A stretch of 64,000 nt of DNA, taken from Peromyscus leucopus. Taxonomy: Eukaryota; Chordata; Mammalia; Rodentia; Cricetidae. The stretch is from the NCBI RefSeq assembly GCF_004664715.2, contig NC_051073.1, forward strand, positions 58,879,879-58,943,878, given 5' to 3'. The position numbers and the translations under genes are program-made. Below, piece after piece: positions 1 through 12,330 of the stretch. The notes under the pieces are model-generated. The model did no database searches. It saw only the letters and a list, made by a program, of their open reading frames with translations, and was not told the origin of the DNA. Within the stretch, counting starts at the first letter, position 1, and every line of letters starts with the position of its first letter.

Positions 1-177
1 GTACAGACCATGTAAATGGACACTGCACAAGTCCAACCTCTCAGAGTTGCAGTTCTGGAAAACGTCTTTCCAGTGCTGACGTTTCAAAAGTAAATCGCTG
101 GGGTCCTGGAAGACCACCATTTAGAAAGGCACAGTCAGCTGCTTGCATGGAGATTTCTTTACCAGTTACAACTGAAG
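1..177 (+). CDS. STXBP5L: STXBP5L (tomosyn-2) coding exon, 5' part cut by window edge
   Basis: The exon is open from the left edge and is read from base 3 (ACA GAC CAT), giving a serine/arginine-rich stretch that includes KRLSSADVSKVNRWGPGRPP and ends ...SLPVTTE. I recognise this as tomosyn-2, a cytosolic syntaxin-binding protein with two LLGL-like beta-propellers and a C-terminal R-SNARE motif that restrains vesicle fusion. The segment belongs to the linker after the hypervariable region of the second half of the protein. The donor is AAG|GTAGGA at 177/178. The exon ends after the first base of a codon, matching the next exon. Its real start lies upstream of the window; bases 1-2 are the last two bases of a codon. 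STXBP5 is the close paralogue, but the residues and the POLQ neighbour favour STXBP5L. Confidence 0.93.
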
Positions 178-2386
178 GTAGGATACACATGTCAATTTTT
201 GTGAGTACAGTTAAAAACTTGCTTTATCATGGTAACAGGTGCGGGAGACAAGAAATGGAAGTTACATTTAAAAGATGATAAAAAACTACATGACATTGAA
301 AAACTGAGATCCTGTTGGGCTGTGGCCCTAACTCCAATTCTATTCCCCACTCCACCTCCTTCTTTATCTCTAAACAAAGAAAAAAAAATGATTCCACTGT
401 AGCTAGGCTGTACAAGAGGAGATAATCTGTAACTGCAACCTTAATTCCCTCTACTGTCAAATGAATATAACCAAGTTTAAAAAGACACATTTTTAAATTT
501 TAAAGTTTAGAATTTTAGCTGGGTCTGGTGGCACAGGCCTGTAATCCCAGCTGCTGGGAGGCTGAGGCAGGAGGATTGCAACTTCAAGACATGCCTGAGT
601 TACAGAGGGGGCTCAAGGCCAGTCTGGACCATTTACCAAGACCCTGTCTCAAAGAATAAAGTATGAAAGGGTCTGGGGATATAATTCAGTGGCTGAGCAC
701 TTACCCAGTCTGCGTGAGGTCCAGAATATATCCCCAGTGCCACAAAAATTAATAAATAATAAATACATAAATAAATAAAGTTTATAATCTTTGTAAATTG
801 TTAAAGGAAGGATTGTTTCCTTTTTATAAAATAAATATGAGGATGGAGAGTCAAATGAAAGAGGGAAAAGTCAAGAATGTTTAGAGAAGGAAAGGAAACA
901 GAAGCTTTTAAATTTCCTTGTATTCTCTTGGTCATAAAGATTCTAGGAGAAGGGGGAAATAATAGAAAGATTTGGCTATAGTAACTCTATACTAGCCTTT
1001 AAATTTTCAAACAACAATCTATTATTGTTCTTCAAAAATGTTTTTAATGAATTCATTACTCAGTTGTTGTTTAGCATTATGCCATACTAAATCTGGTCAG
1101 TAGACATGGAAATAACTACATTATATTTCTAATAGGTGTTTGTGAGTATCCGTGTTGAATGGTAATAAATCATGAGTGAAGTTTTGGAAACATGGATCAA
1201 CTACAAATGTTGCAATAGGAGCAACACGTAAGAGTTCTAAAAGAAAGAGAATAATCACTGGAATGAATGCTGCAGATTTTTGAGTTGTAGATATTTCTGC
1301 CTATAGTTTGTGGTAGGAAACAGTTTAGTTGTAATTCTGTCTTTAAATTTGTATAGTATACAGATGATAATCTAGCTTCTGTCTTAGCTCTATATTTGGT
1401 AAGCTTTTTTTTTTTTATAAATTTGGTGAGGATATAAGGGGAAATTAGAAATATTGCATTCTGTTCCTTCTAAATATATTTTGAAGACCTCATATTTCAT
1501 CTATGAAAATTATCAAGACACACTCAGATCTCTGAAGAGGAAAAGGTGAGTGAAGACAGTAGAAAGAAACCCTAGGACTGTACTCAAGCAATTCCAACCC
1601 GTGTATTACTGTTTCACAGACAGAGGAACTGATGCTCAGAGGGTGCACATGTGCAGGTGTTGAGAAAGCAAGAGCACCCAAAACCATGCTGCTGCTGTTT
1701 CTTTTCTAAGCAGGCTGAAGCCTTCTCAGGAAAGCCAGTGTTAATGGGATGGCACAGTCTATTTTGTGCTTGGCAAAGTTAGACCTGGATTTGGATGGTA
1801 GGCAGGTAGCTCAAAACAGGTTTACATAAATCACAGTCACATTTTTGTATTGAAGTTAAAACTCCAACTTTTATAGCTTCAATTACATAGGGTATGCAGT
1901 ATGTTTGTCACAGAATGTTTATGACCTAGATTGGTCCTTTCATGTGGGTAGCCATGATACTGCTGGTAAGTGTGAATTGCCACAGAATCATTAGTGTGGT
2001 TTCTATGTTCAAAAGATGGGAAGGAAAAAACAATTAAGTGATATCAGAAAATGCTGTAATCTTGACTATTTAGATTCAAGGTTTTATTTCCACCCTGATT
2101 AGAATTTTAACTGATCTTTCAGGAAATGCAGAAAAGAAAAATGGTGTGCTAGAATTCAGGAGACTGGAGTTTTGGTTTTAACTTTTCCTAAATTTTTGAT
2201 AGATAACACATATAGATTCAGATTCTCCTCCTTCAAAATGAGCTGGCACCCTGGATAAAATGCCCTTCATGCCAGTAAACAAAGAATACAACTTTTCTTT
2301 CTCTCCTAATTATGGTTTTCAGGTATGAAATTTGATTTGTTTTATAGATCCACTAATGCTTGATTTTGCTTTTTAAATGCTTGTAG
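178..2386 (+). other. STXBP5L: STXBP5L intron (2.2 kb)
   Basis: This is bounded by the donor at 178 and the acceptor TTGTAG at 2381-2386. It holds one B4-type SINE (listed separately) and otherwise AT-rich sequence in which I recognise nothing. The open frames in it are short and have no recognisable residues. Confidence 0.8.
518..780 (+). repeat. B4 SINE (B1-like head plus ID-like tail)
   Basis: The left half reads like diverged B1 ('gctgggtctggtggcacaggcc', then 'cagtctgg', then 'accctgtctcaaa'). It is followed by an ID-like half ('ggggatataattcagtggctgagcac') and an A-rich AATAAATA tail. A B1-ID fusion is the B4 arrangement. The copy is diverged, hence old. Confidence 0.75.
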
Positions 2387-2626
2387 AAGCCAGAGAGAAT
2401 TCCTATAACCGCTCCAGGAGCTCCAGCATCTCCAGTATTGACAAAGACTCCAAAGAAGCCGTTACAGCTTTATACTTCATGGAATCCTTCGCACGGAAGA
2501 ATGACTCCACTGTTTCCCCTTGTCTGTTTGTTGGAACGAGTCTGGGCATGGTATTACTCATCTCCCTGAACCTACCATCATCAGACGAACAGAGGTTTAC
2601 AGAGCCGGTGATGGTGTTGCCAAGCG
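2387..2626 (+). CDS. STXBP5L: STXBP5L coding exon
   Basis: The exon is 240 bases between acceptor TTGTAG and donor AGCG|GTAAGA. It completes the split Glu codon, continues through a serine-rich patch (SRSSSISSIDKDSKEA) typical of a phosphorylated loop, and enters a beta-propeller strand (ALYFMESFARK ... PCLFVGTSLGMVLLISLNLP ... FTEPVMVLPSG). This matches the tomosyn C-terminal propeller. It starts with two bases of a codon and ends with one, consistent with its neighbours. Nothing suggests decay: there are no stops and both splice sites are canonical. Confidence 0.95.
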
Positions 2627-5181
2627 GTAAGAGGTTTTATTCACTCGTTCCCTCGTGGCTACTTATTCAACTTCAGATACTAAGAATTGATCATATGCAT
2701 TACTTCAGACAAAGGTGAGGAGTATAAGCCTCATATGTAACATGGACAACTTGAATTCATAGCTCAAATATTCTTCCAACACTTAACCATACTGTTACTT
2801 ACCAGTTCTCAGGGTGAGAGTAGAGTCGAGTCGTTTCTATGTGAGAATCCAGCTCCTTTAAAGTGGTGCGATAAACGTTACTGCACAGCTTGATTTATTT
2901 TTAATTATTTGAAGCATTTTCCAAAGTTCTATGCCAAGCCAGAACCTATGAGTATTTTTACATCCTTCTTGAAGAAGTCAGAATCATTAAAGTAGAAGTA
3001 ATCTTACCTAAGGTGGATATCTAAAGTCTTTCTTTCCTTTCATGATAGAACCTCAAGAATTCAGCTTAGGTACATGTTCTACTCTACCTGAATTATCTTT
3101 TTTCTTTCTTTTAAAAAAAAAAAGATATGTGTGATTACCCTTGACATTCCTTTGACTATTTTTAACAGATTCTAATTATTAATTTTATTCTCTCTTTCAT
3201 GCATATAATAAATGTTTTAGGCATATTAAGCTAAAAAAGAATTTTATGAATACATAGGGTAAGATATTTTATTTTTAAACAAACAGTCCATATAGCACGA
3301 CAGGTTAGAGAAAGTTGGTTTTTTGTATTAACTTGTGTTGCATACACATAGATAAATGGCAGGCAGAATAGTCTGCTCTGTGAGTATGGCAAATTCAGGA
3401 AACCCCTTATCTCTAAACTACTAAGAACAAATACTTTATTTTAAGCCTATATGGCATAGAGAAAAATACATTTTACTGCATTCCTAATTTTAAGAAAATG
3501 TGGTTTGTTTTTTTTTTTTTTTTTTTATTCTGCTGAAGTTAGAGCCAGATCAGTGAGGTCAGAATGAGTGATTAAGTATCAATTTAAATCGGTTCTTTTA
3601 CTTAATCATTACATATATTGAACATCCAATATGTGCCAGGCATTCTGTGGGGTTCCCCTGCAGGCTTCACAGCAGGCTGGGAAAACATGATCAGGATTAG
3701 GTAAGAATGAAACTTGGCCCGATTCTATTATAACTGATGCTGGACCAGGACTTTAAGAGTTTGGCCCAGATTATTTTACTTTAGCATTGTTTTACTTATA
3801 TTTAGTCATTATTTTACCTTAGCAAACACAATTTTGGGGGAAAAGTATTCAGATACCAATTAACTCAGCCCCAAGTGCACGACAATTTAAGACATGTTTA
3901 CGTTGAAGCTCTTTGCCGTAGATGGTTTCTCATTGACTTAGAGACAGTGCTCAAGGTAAGGGAGTGACTGAGGTAACCATAATGCCTGTGGGTGTCAAGA
4001 TTGGCTTGGCCCTAAGGTAACATAGAAGTCACTTACATTGTTGTAAAGTATACATGACATCACTCATTAGAATGGGTATCATGGCCTAGAAGTAATACTC
4101 AATGTTTTAAGTGGGAAGGGTCTGGAATAAGTAAAAACAAAAATTCTGGAAGATACAGGCAGAGCCTATTTCATTACACAGCAAAGGATTGCCAAGTTGT
4201 AAAACTACGTCATCCCTGACATTCCAGGAAGAGCTCCTATGCACCTCATTCCATTGAAGAGGTGAGCTGTGTGCTGTGTTACCCTGGTATTCCAACAAAC
4301 TGGATACCTTAAAAGAAATGAATACAACATTGGAATTACACAGTGCACCAAAGCTTGAGTAGGTAGAAAGTCTGAACAGTCAGTAGAAAGAAAGCCCAGA
4401 ACTAGTAAGGAGTTGAATCAGTACCTAAAAAGGGTACTATAAAAATAAAACCTCACTTTTCTTTTCTTAAGGAATGCTTTCACATAGATAATCTTGTTAG
4501 TCCTAGAAACAAATTCTTACCAGTAATATGGAAGTTTGAAGTGCATTCAGTCATTGACCTGGAGGGTTGGAATGCACATACATACTCTGTGTCTCTTCTA
4601 CACTGTCACTTTTGTTTGTATCAGAATCATTTGAAGGTATTGCTGTGATATGGCTCAAAGGATCCCACACCAGATACTCTGGTTCAGTAAGTCTAAGATA
4701 GTCTGGGTTTTGCGCTTAGAACAAGTCCCTGTATGATACTAATGGACTATTGTGTGTCCTGATCATGTATTAATATGTTGCAGTTTCCTTGTTAACAATT
4801 AATGAAATTTATCCCAGAGATGAAAAATAACATGCTTCAAGCAAGCTAGAGAGAGGATTAGATTTGAAGCTGAGTTTGTTGAACCCCATAATCACCACAC
4901 TTGTGTAACTGATCACATTGTATTTGTTCCTCAATTCTAATATCATTATGCCAAATTGCTGTAGTAGAAACTACCAGCTGTAGCTGACCTAAAATTTTAT
5001 TAATCCCAAGTTGTTATAGCAGATTAACTCACAAACATACAGATTTTTGTATATTGTTACAATATTACAAAACTATTCCTATAAATTATCATGATGTAAA
5101 ATGTTTATTTCCCATCGATGAGTAATAAATAGATGCTTTAGAAAGGACCTCACATGTGAGTGATGTCAATTGTTTTTATAG
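2627..5181 (+). other. STXBP5L: STXBP5L intron (2.6 kb)
   Basis: AT-rich intron, with poly-A near 3111-3124 and poly-T near 3507-3526. I recognise no SINE or LTR and no open frame resembling a known protein. Confidence 0.75.
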
Positions 5182-5542
5182 GTACATTCCTCTCATTGAA
5201 AGGAGCTGTGCTAACATTTTCCTGCATGGACAGAACTGGCAGTTTAATGCAGCCTCCCTATGAAGTATGGAGGGATCCAAACAACACAGATGAAAATGAA
5301 AAGACGTGGAAAAGGAAGCTGGTTATGAACTACTCCACTTCACCCCAAGAAACAGGCGACCATCAGTATACAATAATCTGCTCAGAAAAACAAGCCAAAG
5401 TCTTCTCACTGCCGTCCCAGACCTGCCTTTATGTTCACAACATCACAGAGACCTCTTTCATATTGCAAGCAGAGGTGGTGGGCATGTGTAACAGTGCCTG
5501 CTTGGCCTGCTTTTGTGCAAATGGGCATATCATGATAATGAG
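5182..5542 (+). CDS. STXBP5L: STXBP5L coding exon (largest in the window, 361 bases)
   Basis: The acceptor is TTTTTATAG|GT and the donor ATGAG|GTACTT. The frame runs GTFLSLKGAVLTFSCMDR, through YEVWRDPNN, HQYTIICSEKQAKVFSLPSQ and VHNITETSFILQAEVV, to ANGHIMIMR/S. The 'IICSEKQAKVFSLPSQ' and 'ACLACFCANGHI' strands are typical of the tomosyn/LLGL second propeller, which sits in the cytosol and, in the family, holds the C-terminal tail. It starts with two bases of a codon and ends with two, completed by the next exon as AG|C (Ser). I see no frameshift. Confidence 0.96.
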
Positions 5543-5759
5543 GTACTTGACAAAGTTATTGTTGACTGGTAATCGTAACAATGCTAGCAAGATATAGTGA
5601 TGAAAAGTATATTCATACTGTTGAGGAGAAGCAACCTGATATAATGTTTCATTATGTTTGTGAATATTCTGTTGTTCAACAACATGGAGAGAGGTTTGTG
5701 GCTTGAGTGTGAAGAGGGCTGGTTCTGGTTTTGGTTTTGTTTCCTCAAAGAATACTGAC

Positions 5760-5763
<4 letters not shown>

Positions 5764-5802
<39 letters not shown>
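5764..5802. repeat. (TA)n microsatellite
   Basis: About 19 uninterrupted TA units, followed by imperfect AT-rich sequence to about 5832. This is a likely slippage site. Confidence 0.95.
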
Positions 5803-5804
<2 letters not shown>

Positions 5805-7084
5805 CATAATATATAAATATATATTTATATAGTTGACATCAAAGAATCCAAGGAAAGAATGATTCCCAATCATTCATACATTAAACAAGCAATTATTAGA
5901 AATATGTTAGGCACTGGATTCAGAAGCTATATGGAAATAAAATTATCTCTTGCTTTCACTATTACATAAGAACTTTACACACAGAATTTCAATTGATTCT
6001 CGTGGCTTTTTAAGGACATTGGCAAGTATTATTTTCATTCTCCATTTTATATATTAGAAATTAAAGTAAAATAATTGTCTGAAGGCATAAAGCATAGGAA
6101 AAAGTGAAATCAGCACTGAGCAGTACACTAAAAACCATCAGACACATTAAAATTAAGATATATGTTTAGAAAGTTCATTCTACTCAATGAAATTATATAA
6201 AACTTATGAAACATAAAATATTACCTAATGAGTTTATGGATTCAACAATGCTATGGTAGTAGTCATTGGATGAATAAGCTTCAAGAAAATGAAATCTGTT
6301 TAATATACTATAGAAGTGATTGTCATTCTTGTCAATGTCTCACTTTGTTCTAAAATCATTTAAACAATCAAATATTACACTAGACATGAAAAGGAGATAA
6401 AATTAGTAGCATATGATAATATACAAATAATTAGAAAACAGAGAAAATGAAAATTCCAGTAGAGGAAATGTAAATTGAATTTTCTTTTGACAAACTAAGT
6501 CCAAAGTTTAAAAGCATTGAATCACTAAAAATACATAATAGAAAAAAGTAAAGTAACTTGGAGAGGTAAATTGGCATAAATAGTTGAGGACCTTGAGTGA
6601 TAAGCTAAATACAAGATTTGTAAGAGATGGGATTTTAAAGCAAGTGGTTAGCCTTCTCTGGGTGTGCACTAGGAAACAGTCAAGGGGACAGAGCTTGGGA
6701 TGGGCTCTTGGGCTAAAATGGAAGCTGTCAACATGGCAAGCAGGGAGCAGGGCTGAAGGAGGAGGGCAACTTGCTGCCTGCAAAGCTGATTTGTTACACA
6801 AGGTAAAGAAGATTGCCAAACCTGAGGATCTGGGGAATTGCTGTTACAGTAATGCTATTAGCAGGCAAGAAAGTGAGGGGAATTTGAAAAGACCAAGAAT
6901 AAGGAGTGTGAGAATGGATTAAAAACAGGTTTGATATTTGAGGTCCCCCAAGCCATTGAGCAGAAGCTTAACGGCAATTTAAGATCTGGTCTCTTAGGAA
7001 AAAATGCAGACTCGAGCATCATCTAGAAAACTGATAAGAGCAAACAAAGTCATCAAAAGATCCTGTATAAAGAAATGAAAAGTA

Positions 7085-7185
7085 CAGGGCTGGGGATTTA
7101 GCTCAGTGGTAAAGTGCTTGCCTAGCAAGAGCAAGGCCCTGGGTTCGGTCTTCAGCTCTGGAAAAAAAAAAAAAAAAAAAAAAAA
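7085..7185 (+). repeat. ID SINE with perfect 16-bp target duplication
   Basis: The body 'ggctggggatttagctcagtggtaaagtgcttgcctagcaag...' is the tRNA-Ala/BC1-derived ID consensus with its A/B boxes, and ends in a pure A run of about 24. The flanking direct repeats AAAGAAATGAAAAGTA at 7069-7084 and 7190-7205 are identical, and a few bases (gacaa) follow the tail. The intact duplication and long tail point to a recent L1-mobilised insertion in the STXBP5L intron, on the sense strand. Confidence 0.93.
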
Positions 7186-9252
7186 GACAAAAGAAATGAA
7201 AAGTAGATGTCCCAAGGACTAGAAGCTTGGGGCCAATCTCTACATTTATCCAAAGAATGAGGTTGTGAAGTCATCAGGGAGATAAGAAAAGGACCAGAAC
7301 AGCACAACCTTCTGCAATAAAAAGGAGTATCACAACAAAAGAGGTAGCAAATAGAGCTACCATCAGTCAAAAGTCAAAGAATTGGGATACCAGGAACAAA
7401 ACTACAAACTACTCATGTTGGAGCGTGCTAGAATTCCAGCAGTGAAGGCAGGAGGTTCCCAAATTCAAGATAATCCTTTGCTGCATAGTAAGTTGGAGGC
7501 CAGCCTGGGCTGTGTGAAACCCTTTAAGAAAGCAAGTGTTAGGAGCATGGTGAAGGTCAGAGCTAACTTTCAGGAAGGTAAGAATCAAGAGGATAGTGCA
7601 GTACAAGGTTGGCAAATGTTGACAAAATCAGTCCCTGTCTGATCGTATACAGCCTGCAAGCCAGGATTTAAATGGTTGAAAAAGTCAGAGAATGTGGTTG
7701 GTGGAAATTGTATGAATTCAAATCTTTGAAAAGAAAGGTGTCTTGTAGCACAGCCATGCCCATCATATGTATGCTGACGATGGCTGCTTTTATACTCCAA
7801 AGCAGGACTGAACAATTGCAAAGCAGCTGCTCCAGGTCCAAAGCCTCACACCTTTACTGTCTGACCCCTGACCCCACTCTAGGTTATTCTTCTAGAAAAT
7901 GCTGTAAATAGAGAAAGAGAAGTAGAAAAGTTGCTCAAGAGTAAGACCAAACTTCCATGGTATTTTGTTTCCTTATTTCTAACTGGGAAGACATGAAGAG
8001 ACCTATAGTTAATGAGGGAGACACTCTGAGGGAAAAGGCAATCAGGGCTTGCTTATTCTCATATATTTCTGATTCTTTCTCAAACTTTTTTCAGAGATTT
8101 CCAATGAAGATCACTCCATCCTGTTTGTAAATGATAGACATGCTTCAATTATGGGGGTCCTGTATTTACCAGGGGTGTGTGTGTAATGTCCTTCCCTCTG
8201 CTAAACTTGTTACTCAAAATTTATATTAAGCCATTATTATATCTTTCATATTTCAGATGATTTTTTTATTACTAAGTCTTTGAAATCCAATGTGCAATTT
8301 GCACTTTCAGCATACCTCAGCTCTGACTATCCAAGGGTCATCTATCTGCTCAGTAGTCATATGACTAGTTAGTGGCTAAAATACCAGGCAGTATGATGCT
8401 GGAATATTAATAAATGCTTATTCCAAAAATATAGATTTCAGTCCCCATATTATATAGTAAAATTTTGGGTCTCAGAATGTAGTTACAAAAATTTTTTTTA
8501 AAGAAAAATGGTACCTTTGGGGATGCTATCTGTATTCCAGGACAAATTAAAACTAGTGTACACAAAGAATTAGAATAGTTCCCAAATCTGAGGTTTAAAC
8601 CGAAAAAGTTCTCTCTGCCCTTGATGTTCAAGGAATGATGAAAAAACTGTGAAGTTGTTTTTCAATAGTGGTTTATAAATTGGCTCTTACTACAGAATCC
8701 AAAAGATGTTCTTAGAATTATCTTACCAAAATTATAGCTGCAGGATTAGGTTAGGAAGGTACTACAGAGGTAGTCTTTCTCATGTATAAACGCTAATCTG
8801 TTACTTATTATATACTCACTCCCTTAAGCTTTGGCCATGTTTGTTTATTAGTCATGTTCAATATAGATGCCCAAGAGACAGGAAGTTTTCACTTCCTGTG
8901 AAGAGGGACTAAGGAATGTAGAACAAAGCACTCCGTGCCCAGGAACACTAGACTGACCCCACACATGCCGCTGTTGATTCCTAAGCTCAAAGGCTAAGGA
9001 GTTATGCTTACAGAGACATGGGCCTCTACATTTATCCTCTAAGGACATTTGCAAAAACGTTTATAAGGGCTAGGATAGAACATAAAATGCTCATGTTTGT
9101 GTGTGTACATCTGATTATGTATGAGAGTCTATTTATTACTAATCTTTGAAGAAACTATAAAGAAAAAACATAAAAATGACTTAAACATTTATCACAAATG
9201 TTTATATCAATGTAAATATGAAATGTAGATTTACGAATTTTTTTCTATTCAG

Positions 9253-9418
9253 CTTACCTAGTCTTCGCCCAATGTTGGATGCAAATTATTTGCCACTGAC
9301 AGACATGAGGATAGCACGGACATTTTGTTTTACTAATGAAGGCCAGGCATTATACCTCGTCTCTCCTACTGAAATTCAACGGTTAACATATAGCCAAGAA
9401 ATGTGTGATAATATTCAG
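9253..9418 (+). CDS. STXBP5L: STXBP5L coding exon
   Basis: The acceptor is TTCTATTCAG|C and the donor TTCAG|GTGGGT. After the split Ser codon the frame reads LPSLRPMLDANYLPLTD, MRIARTFCFTNEGQALYLV and SPTEIQRLTYSQEMCDNIQ, which closes the second beta-propeller of tomosyn. The exon is 166 bases and ends exactly on a codon boundary, so the next exon starts in phase 0. Both splice sites are canonical and the frame has no stop. Confidence 0.96.
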
Positions 9419-9445
9419 GTGGGTAAAGTTCCTTCATAAAAATAT

Positions 9446-9560
9446 ATAGATGTGGGATTGAGGGAGGAGCTAGGAACAGAGGAGGGAGGGAAAACTGTAG
9501 CCAGGATGTAAAATAAACGAATAAATTTATTTTTAAAAAAATAATAAATATTAAATAAAT
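9446..9560 (+). repeat. Short L1 3'-end fragment
   Basis: A purine-rich block (gggaggagctaggaacagaggaggga), then 'aaaactgtagccaggatgtaaaataaa' and an A-rich tail. This is the layout of the rodent L1 3' UTR end, 5'-truncated, sense strand. Confidence 0.6.
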
Positions 9561-10139
9561 AAATACATGTGATTGTTAAGTGAGGGAAAGAATGACAGCG
9601 GCATCCATAAGTTAAAGTATCATTGGGCCAGATAATAAATCCACCTTTCCTAGAAGATATTCTGAATATATATTCTTCAATGTAATCCTACCAATGTCTA
9701 GTAAGGTCCTAGGTAGACACAGAAGTAACAAGAGGATTATGATCATCAGAAATGATCATTGTGACCATTTATAGTAATAGGTGAACTGAAATGTATTTCT
9801 TTTATCCTAGGGAGTTTTGTTTTAATCATAGTGGGATGTGCTTCTTATACATACAGATGGTTTTCATAATGACATGTTTATGCAAGTGTACCATGTACTT
9901 TGATCATATTCACTCTTGCATACATTTCCCTTTCTCCCCTCTCACCCTTTCTATTATTCTATTTTTCCAGAGAGTCTAGGCTTTACATACATGGAGTGTG
10001 TATAATTTTATGTATTTATATAAAATCTAGGACCCACAAATGAAAGAGAACATGTAATATTTGTTGTTCTGAAATCTGTTTTATTGCACTTAACATAATA
10101 ATCTCCACTTGCATCCATTTTTCTGAAAACAGAATTTCA

Positions 10140-10378
10140 TTCTTTTTTTAACTTTTTAAGATTTATTTATTGTTATTTCATGTGTGTGGCTGTTTTGCCT
10201 GCATGTATATCTGTGCATCGCGTCATGTGTGTGCATGATGCCCATGGTGACCAGAAAGCAGCCTCAGGTGATCTGGATCAGCAGTTATACACAGCTCTGA
10301 GGTGCTAGGGATCAAACCCAGGTCCTCTGAAAGGGCAGTCAGTGTTCTTAACTGCTGATCCATTTTCCCAGCCCCCAT
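10140..10378 (-). repeat. B2/B3-type SINE, antisense, inside the L1
   Basis: It begins 'tttttaactttttaagatttatttatt' and ends 'tcttaactgctgatccattttcccagccccc', the reverse complement of a B2-related 'gggggctgg...atggatcagcagttaagaac' head. It is diverged, and lies inside the L1 (boundaries approximate). Confidence 0.75.
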
Positions 10379-10648
10379 TATTTCATTCTTTATGACTGAA
10401 TAAATTTCAACAGTGTGAACATACCACATTTTCTTTATCCATTCTCCTTTTAATGGATACCTGCACTTATTCTGTAACTTGACTGTTGCAAAAAGTGCTA
10501 CAAAAAAAAATATTGAAGATGTGCCAGTATCACTGTGATATGTTAAAGTCCTTTGGGTGTATACTCAGGGCTACCATAGCTGGATCATAGTATGGTCATA
10601 CTGGGTCATAAGTTCTATTTTTTTTTTAATTTTTTAAGATTTATTCTT

Positions 10649-11001
10649 TTTGTCATAAAATTATCATTTTATTTTATTTTTTAATTTAATTTAATTTAAT
10701 TTTACAATATAATTCAGTTCTACATATCAGCCACGGATTCCCTTGTTCTCCCCCTCTCTCCCCCCTCCCCTTCCCCCTAGCCTACCCCCCAGCCTACTTC
10801 CCATTCCCACCTCCTCCAGGGCAAAGCCTCCCCTGAGGACTGTGATCAACCTGGTAGATTCAGTCCAGGCAGGTCCAGTCCCTTCCTCCTAGGCCGAGCC
10901 AAGCGTCCCTGCATAAGCCTCAGGTTTCAAACAGCCAACTCATGGCAATGAGCACAGGACCCGGTCCCACTGCCTGGATGCCTCCCAAACAGATCAAGCC
11001 A
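10649..11001 (-). repeat. 5'-truncated L1 3'-UTR copy, antisense, with 13-bp target duplication
   Basis: The direct repeats AAGATTTATTCTT at 10636-10648 and 11002-11014 flank it exactly. The body, read on the minus strand, is the same family as the element at 58250-58845: it shares 'gatcaagcc'/'ggcttgatc', 'gggaccgggtcctgtgctcat', the G-rich tract and 'gtagaactgaattatattgtaaaat'. The two copies therefore define a local L1 subfamily 3' end. Confidence 0.85.
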
Positions 11002-11189
11002 AAGATTTATTCTTATTTTATGTGCACTGGGGTCTCGTTGCATTTGTTTCTGTGTGAGAGTATTGAATCCCCTGGAACTGGAGTTATACAGGCAGTTGTG
11101 AGCTGCAATGTGGTGCTGGGGATTGAACACAGGTCCTCTGGAAGAGCAGATAGTATTTTTGTTTGTTTGTTTGTTTGGTGTTTTGTTTT

Positions 11190-11352
11190 TGTTTTTGTTT
11201 GGTTTTTTGAGACCGGGTTTCTCTGTGTAGCTTTGGTTCCTGTCCTGGATCTCTTGCTCTGTAGACCAGGCTGGCCTCAAACTCACAGAGATCCGCCTGG
11301 CTCTGCCTCCCTAGTGCTGGGATTAAAGGCGTGCACCACCACCGCCCAGCCA
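11190..11352 (-). repeat. B1 SINE, antisense, nested in B3
   Basis: 'gagaccgggtttctctgtgtagctttggttcctgtcctgga...ctggcctcaaactcacagagatccgcc...gctgggattaaaggcgtgcacc' is B1 in reverse, including the extra tail segment typical of cricetid copies. It is preceded by a (GTTT)n-rich run, the complement of its tail. Confidence 0.88.
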
Positions 11353-12330
11353 GCCAGTGTTCTTAACCACTGAGCGATCTTTCAATCCCCTATTTTTTTT
11401 TATATGTGTGTGTGTTTTGTTTTTTTAAGGACTCTCCATGAGCATACTGATTTCCATAGTAGATGGACAATTTACATTCCCTCTAGCAGCATACAAGTTT
11501 CCTTTTTACCTCACCCTTGCCAGAATTGGTTATTTATTTCCCTAATGGTTGCCATTCTGACTAGGGTGACGTGGCATCTAGATATAGTTTTAACTTGCAT
11601 TCCCTAATGGCTAACTAAGCATGTTGGATATTTTTCCATATGATTGTTGGGCATTTGTCTCCATCATGTGATTGTTGTGTTTATTTCATTAGCCCATTTG
11701 TTTGCTTTGGCTGTTTGGGGTCTTTCGTGCTTCCTATGGATTTTGCATTTTTCCCTTGTTCCATAGAATGTCATTGATGAAGAATGCATTGACTCTGTAG
11801 GTTGTTTTTGTTTATATAACTATTTTCACAATATTCTGCTGATCCATGAGCATGGAAAGTCTCTGTCATTGAGTGTCTTCTTCAATTTCTCTCTTCAGTG
11901 ATTTAAATGTTTCATTATAGAGATCTTTCACATCCTTAGATTTATTCCAAGGCATTTTTAACCTATTGTGAAAGTGGTTGTTTCCTTCTCTTTTCGTTTT
12001 CCTAGCATTTTTATTATTGACATTTAGGAAAGCTATTAATTTTTGTGACTTTATTTTGTATCTTGCTACTTGGCTATAATGATTTATTATTTCTAAAAGT
12101 TTTGTGGTAAAGTATTTAGATTTAGATCTCCTGTGAATAGGACCATAGTATTGAAAATGGGAATGATTTGACGTCTTCATTTTCTTTTCTATTCTCTTGC
12201 AATTCTAATACTCTAAGCACTATATTAAGAAAGAGTAAAGAATTCAGAATCTCTTTCCTGATTTTCGTGAAAATGCTTTGAGTTTTCCCTCTATTTAGCA
12301 TTATGTGTATGGGTTAGCAGAATAAATAGA

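Larger units (their letters stand above)
5543..9252 (+). other. STXBP5L: STXBP5L intron (3.7 kb)
   Basis: It holds a TA microsatellite and a young ID element (both listed separately). A weak B1-like stretch lies near 7417-7540 ('ggccagcctgggctgtgtgaaaccc'). I see nothing else recognisable. Confidence 0.75.
10619..11392 (-). repeat. B3-type SINE, antisense, split by an L1 fragment and a B1
   Basis: The 3' A-rich part ('tttttaagatttattctt', 10631-10648) resumes at 11002 with 'aagatttattcttattttatgtgcactgg'. It runs to 'ggtcctctggaagagcag' and, after a B1 insertion, ends with 'gccagtgttcttaaccactgagcgatcttt'. The SINE was therefore broken twice after it landed in the older L1. Confidence 0.78.
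9830..12330 (-). repeat. Old L1 (ORF2/3' part), antisense, interrupted by SINE/L1 insertions
   Basis: Read on the minus strand this is degraded L1. Plus-strand signatures are 'taccacattttctttatccattc' (10423-10445), 'cctttgggtgtatactcaggg' (10551 on) and 'atatgattgttgggcatttgtc' (11638 on), the antisense of the ORF2 C-terminal half. The reading frame is broken in many places. It is split by the B2/B3, L1 and B1 insertions listed next. The ends are approximate. Confidence 0.8.

Noticed and set aside
7085..7185. Possible tRNA gene
   Set aside because: The A/B-box-like sequence belongs to an ID SINE with an A tail and target duplication, not a cloverleaf tRNA.
10942..11373. 143-codon plus-strand frame
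   Set aside because: It spans antisense L1 3' UTR, B3 and B1 sequence; a composite of repeats.
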